A stretch of 64,000 bases of DNA, from contig NC_135212.1 in NCBI RefSeq assembly GCF_052324685.1, positions 15,942,410-16,006,409 on the forward strand, read 5' to 3'. This DNA is from Brachyhypopomus gauderio. Its lineage: Eukaryota; Chordata; Actinopteri; Gymnotiformes; Hypopomidae. The notes under the pieces are model-generated. The model did no database searches and was not told the origin of the DNA. It was given only the letters and a program-made list of their open reading frames with translations. Both the position numbers and the translations under genes were made by a program. This document shows, piece by piece, positions 61,722-64,000 of this stretch (positions are counted from its first letter, which is position 1; every line of letters begins with the position of its first letter).

Positions 61722-63294
61722 CACGTGTTTTCATCAACTTCAAAGTCGGATTTCTCGTGATCAGCTGCAAGCCAGTCCCACCAGGATTTCGCAGGCCTTT
61801 TTTGTGATTGTTGGGGCTAAAATGTTTGATGTTGTGTGTTTTTCAAAAAAATTACGATGCATGTTGCGCTGTTTTTGTTTTTTGTTGTGATTACATTGCA
61901 ATAGGGAGTAAATGTTGTATGTTTTCCTCTATTTAGTAATCCATTTTAATTATCTATTTACCTATTTATTTACCCATGTATTTATTGCCCATTTATTTAT
62001 TTATTTATTTGGATCTCCCTATGGGTATTATGCTTCTTATCCTGTCTTTTACCCCTGGTTTTAACACTTCAAGCTATGATTTTATTTCTTTTTCTGTGTG
62101 GTATGAAATAGTTTGGGCAGGAATGATAAAGTTTTGTATGCCCCGCCCCCTGAAACACAGGTCTTGGGAGAGAATGCACAATGATCCCTCTCACTTTCTT
62201 GAAATGATCCCTCGAAGTGCAACAGCTCGGTGGCAGAAATGAACTTTCCATCTCTTAAAAGACTATGAAAAATCACTTGGAGTGGATGGGCTGGTGCTAG
62301 AAATGTTAAACTTGTTGGAAATACATGTATACACTGAGAAATTGTGTTGGAAATGTATGAACTCATCGTTGTGAAACAAAACACTAAAAACCAAAAAAAA
62401 AAAAAAAAAACAGTTTACCCCCACTTTCATGTAGTGTACCGGGATACTGCCTTTCCCAAGCTTTTGTCGTTATTTTCGTTGGCCAGTGTGAAACTTTCGC
62501 CTCGCTCATCAAGTAAGGCGGAAGTTTGTCGACGTCATATCAAGACGACATCGGTGATTGGTCAAATTTGCAGGAAAGTTGCAGTGATTGGCTGCAACAC
62601 CATCCCTGAATTCATGGGGTTTGCTTGAATTTGCGTTGAAGTTGCAAATCGCAAAATTCTGGAGGATCTGGCATGTAGATGGCTGAAAATCAGTATGCAT
62701 ATAGATGGGATAGGATTTTTATTTATTTATCTGGTTTGTTTTGAATTCCGTCAAAGTTTAATATGTGATTTGACGTCAAATTAATTTTGGGCCCACCACC
62801 TTATTTATGCTTAGAAACAATGGAAATCGCAGATATCATCTGTAGCGTCTTTATGTGTGTTCAAACGAGGGATTCTGATGAGAAGTCAGAATTCAGAACA
62901 GCACCATTCACCGTAATGAGATACTGTATGTAAGTAAATGTATGATTCCCTGTTCATGACGCTCAATCAGAGCACTGACACATCTCTCTTATTAAACTTT
63001 GGAACTCTTTCCTGACACTCATGTTGTGAATCTTAACACACTGCTGACTGAACAAATATATAATGCTGTTTATGAACCCTGGTAGCTATGTCTGAAAACA
63101 ATATCAAAACTGTATAACAACTCTTGTGAATAATACAAGAGTTGTTATACAGACAATCAAAATCCTTACAAGAGAACAGAGGCAGTCCATTTATCAGATA
63201 TTTAATGTGGTTTATTAGACTGAAATCTCTAAAACCTTTAAAAAACAACAAAAAACATTAGCAAACGCTTTGATCCAAGAGATTCAGCACAGCA
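61722..63294. other. Unassigned sequence, repeat fragments, no gene seen
   Basis: It has an A run near 62393-62410 and two phrases resembling a common fish repeat: about 61755-61835 ('ccagtcccaccaggatttc') and about 62545-62690 ('ttgcagtgattggctgcaac'). Open frames are short and unrecognised. The right end adjoins the 3' untranslated region of the myef2-like gene. Confidence 0.45.
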
Positions 63295-63596
63295 ACACTT
63301 AAAAATTAAAAAGTTTATTTTGTTTTGATTCCAATAAACTGGTAATCCACAAATTAAAAAGGGTTTACAAAAAAGAAGGAAAAATGTCATATTACTTAAA
63401 CACTATACATATCTACTAGTGGAGTCTGCTGATATTCAAATTCACACTCTGCGTTTGGGGGTGTGTGTACGACAGTCCAAAAGTTCAGAAAAGTGTTTTT
63501 AAAACAAAACAAAGGTCTGAAAGGGTACAGTTAGGGATGATTGAGTAGAGGGTGGCCTTATGACATCAATGTGTGTATTTAAGCATGTGTTTTTTG
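63295..63596 (-). other. Putative 3' UTR of the myef2-like gene
   Basis: It follows the stop codon on the minus strand. A minus-strand AATAAA lies at 63314-63319 (TTTATT on the plus strand), about 280 bp after the stop, which would end the transcript near 63295. It is inferred from position. Confidence 0.5.
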
Positions 63597-63755
63597 TTAC
63601 GCGTTACGGTCAACACGCACATCCACCTCCCTGCCATTGATTTTGGTGCCATTCATAAGCCTGCAGGCCTGCTCAGCACTCTCCGGAGAGTCAAACCGGA
63701 CTGTCCCGCAGCCTTTAGATTTCCCATTCTCCATCTTGATCTCTGCGAACATTAC
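63597..63755 (-). CDS. myef2: Last coding exon of myef2-like gene (C-terminal RRM)
   Basis: The minus-strand exon starts at 63755 after an acceptor (CCAGGTCAG) and ends with TAA at 63597-63599. Its 53 codons are in phase 0. The protein VMFAEIKMENGKSKGCGTVR..., ending VDVRVDRNA, is the second half of an RNA recognition motif with an RNP1-type octamer (KGCGTVRF). This is the C-terminus of the HNRNPM/MYEF2 family; the wording (VMFAEIK, GTVRFDSPESAE) fits MYEF2 better than HNRNPM. The family binds nucleic acid in the nucleus; MYEF2 is described as a repressor of myelin basic protein expression. The rest of the gene lies to the right of the window. Confidence 0.85.
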   Translation of the reverse strand, partial: VMFAEIKMENGKSKGCGTVRFDSPESAEQACRLMNGTKINGREVDVRVDRNA

Positions 63756-64000
63756 CTGACCTGGAAACATACAGGATTTATTTATTTAATACACAATACA
63801 CTTTTGAATTCCAAATATAAAAAAAAAAATCCAAGCAGTACCATTACAAAATGAACCAAACACACAACCCAATATATAGAAATTGTTTGCAGTAGTTTTG
63901 CTTGAAGCAAACTCCAGACCACAGGGGTGATAGTGGGGAAAAATTCCCGAGCCTGAAATTTTTCTGAGCGGGGTGTGTGTGTGTGTGTGTTTGTATGTAT
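63756..64000 (-). other. Intron of the myef2-like gene with (GT)n
   Basis: Sequence upstream of the last exon acceptor. It contains a (GT) microsatellite at about 63971-63990 and no coding sequence. Confidence 0.6.

Overview
This is a stretch of vertebrate, most likely teleost fish, genome made almost entirely of transposable elements nested in one another. The only host gene I can support is the last coding exon of a myef2-like RNA-binding protein gene on the minus strand at the right edge (63597-63755). Supporting the fish assignment are spliced transposon genes of fish type, an L2-like LINE, a tRNA-derived SINE and several fish-type hAT, Harbinger and CACTA elements. All family names come from sequence recognition without a database search.

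Left third (1-21376): a tandem array of one Ty3/gypsy retrotransposon whose neighbouring copies share LTRs. Four LTRs are visible (starting 2998, 6894, 13487, 20080). The exact period is 6593 bp, from a 1297-bp LTR plus a 5296-bp internal region. The two complete units carry open gag and pol frames. A 500-N assembly gap (3780-4279) hides part of one unit, and the sequence beside it carries small indels.

21377-37112: the scattered remains of a minus-strand gene. In its reading order these are an N-terminal exon (about 36690), a MULE-like DDE transposase region (34.6-33.2 kb), small exons near 24.7-24.9 kb and a C48/Ulp1-type protease with a PHD finger (24565-23695). It is broken by stops and frameshifts and by later insertions: a gypsy-type deletion derivative, hAT elements (one with an apparently intact two-exon transposase at 30651-28599), a solo LTR, a SINE and a non-autonomous LTR element.

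37231-55660: a minus-strand L2-like LINE interrupted by a hAT MITE (37302-38210), an LTR (39820-40116), a Harbinger MITE (40154-40746) and a 13.4-kb CACTA/EnSpm element (41811-55252, TA target duplication). The CACTA element carries three plus-strand genes: a DUF4806-like gene, a zinc-finger TNP2-type transposase and a SAMD3-like accessory gene. It was itself hit by three hAT elements and two LTRs, all with clean target duplications.

56477-61719: a 5.2-kb element with arms of about 1.2 kb in inverted orientation. Each arm carries the same short N-terminal reading frame. The centre holds a degenerate satellite, AT microsatellites, a hAT MITE and a solo LTR. Beyond it lie unassigned sequence and the myef2 3' end.
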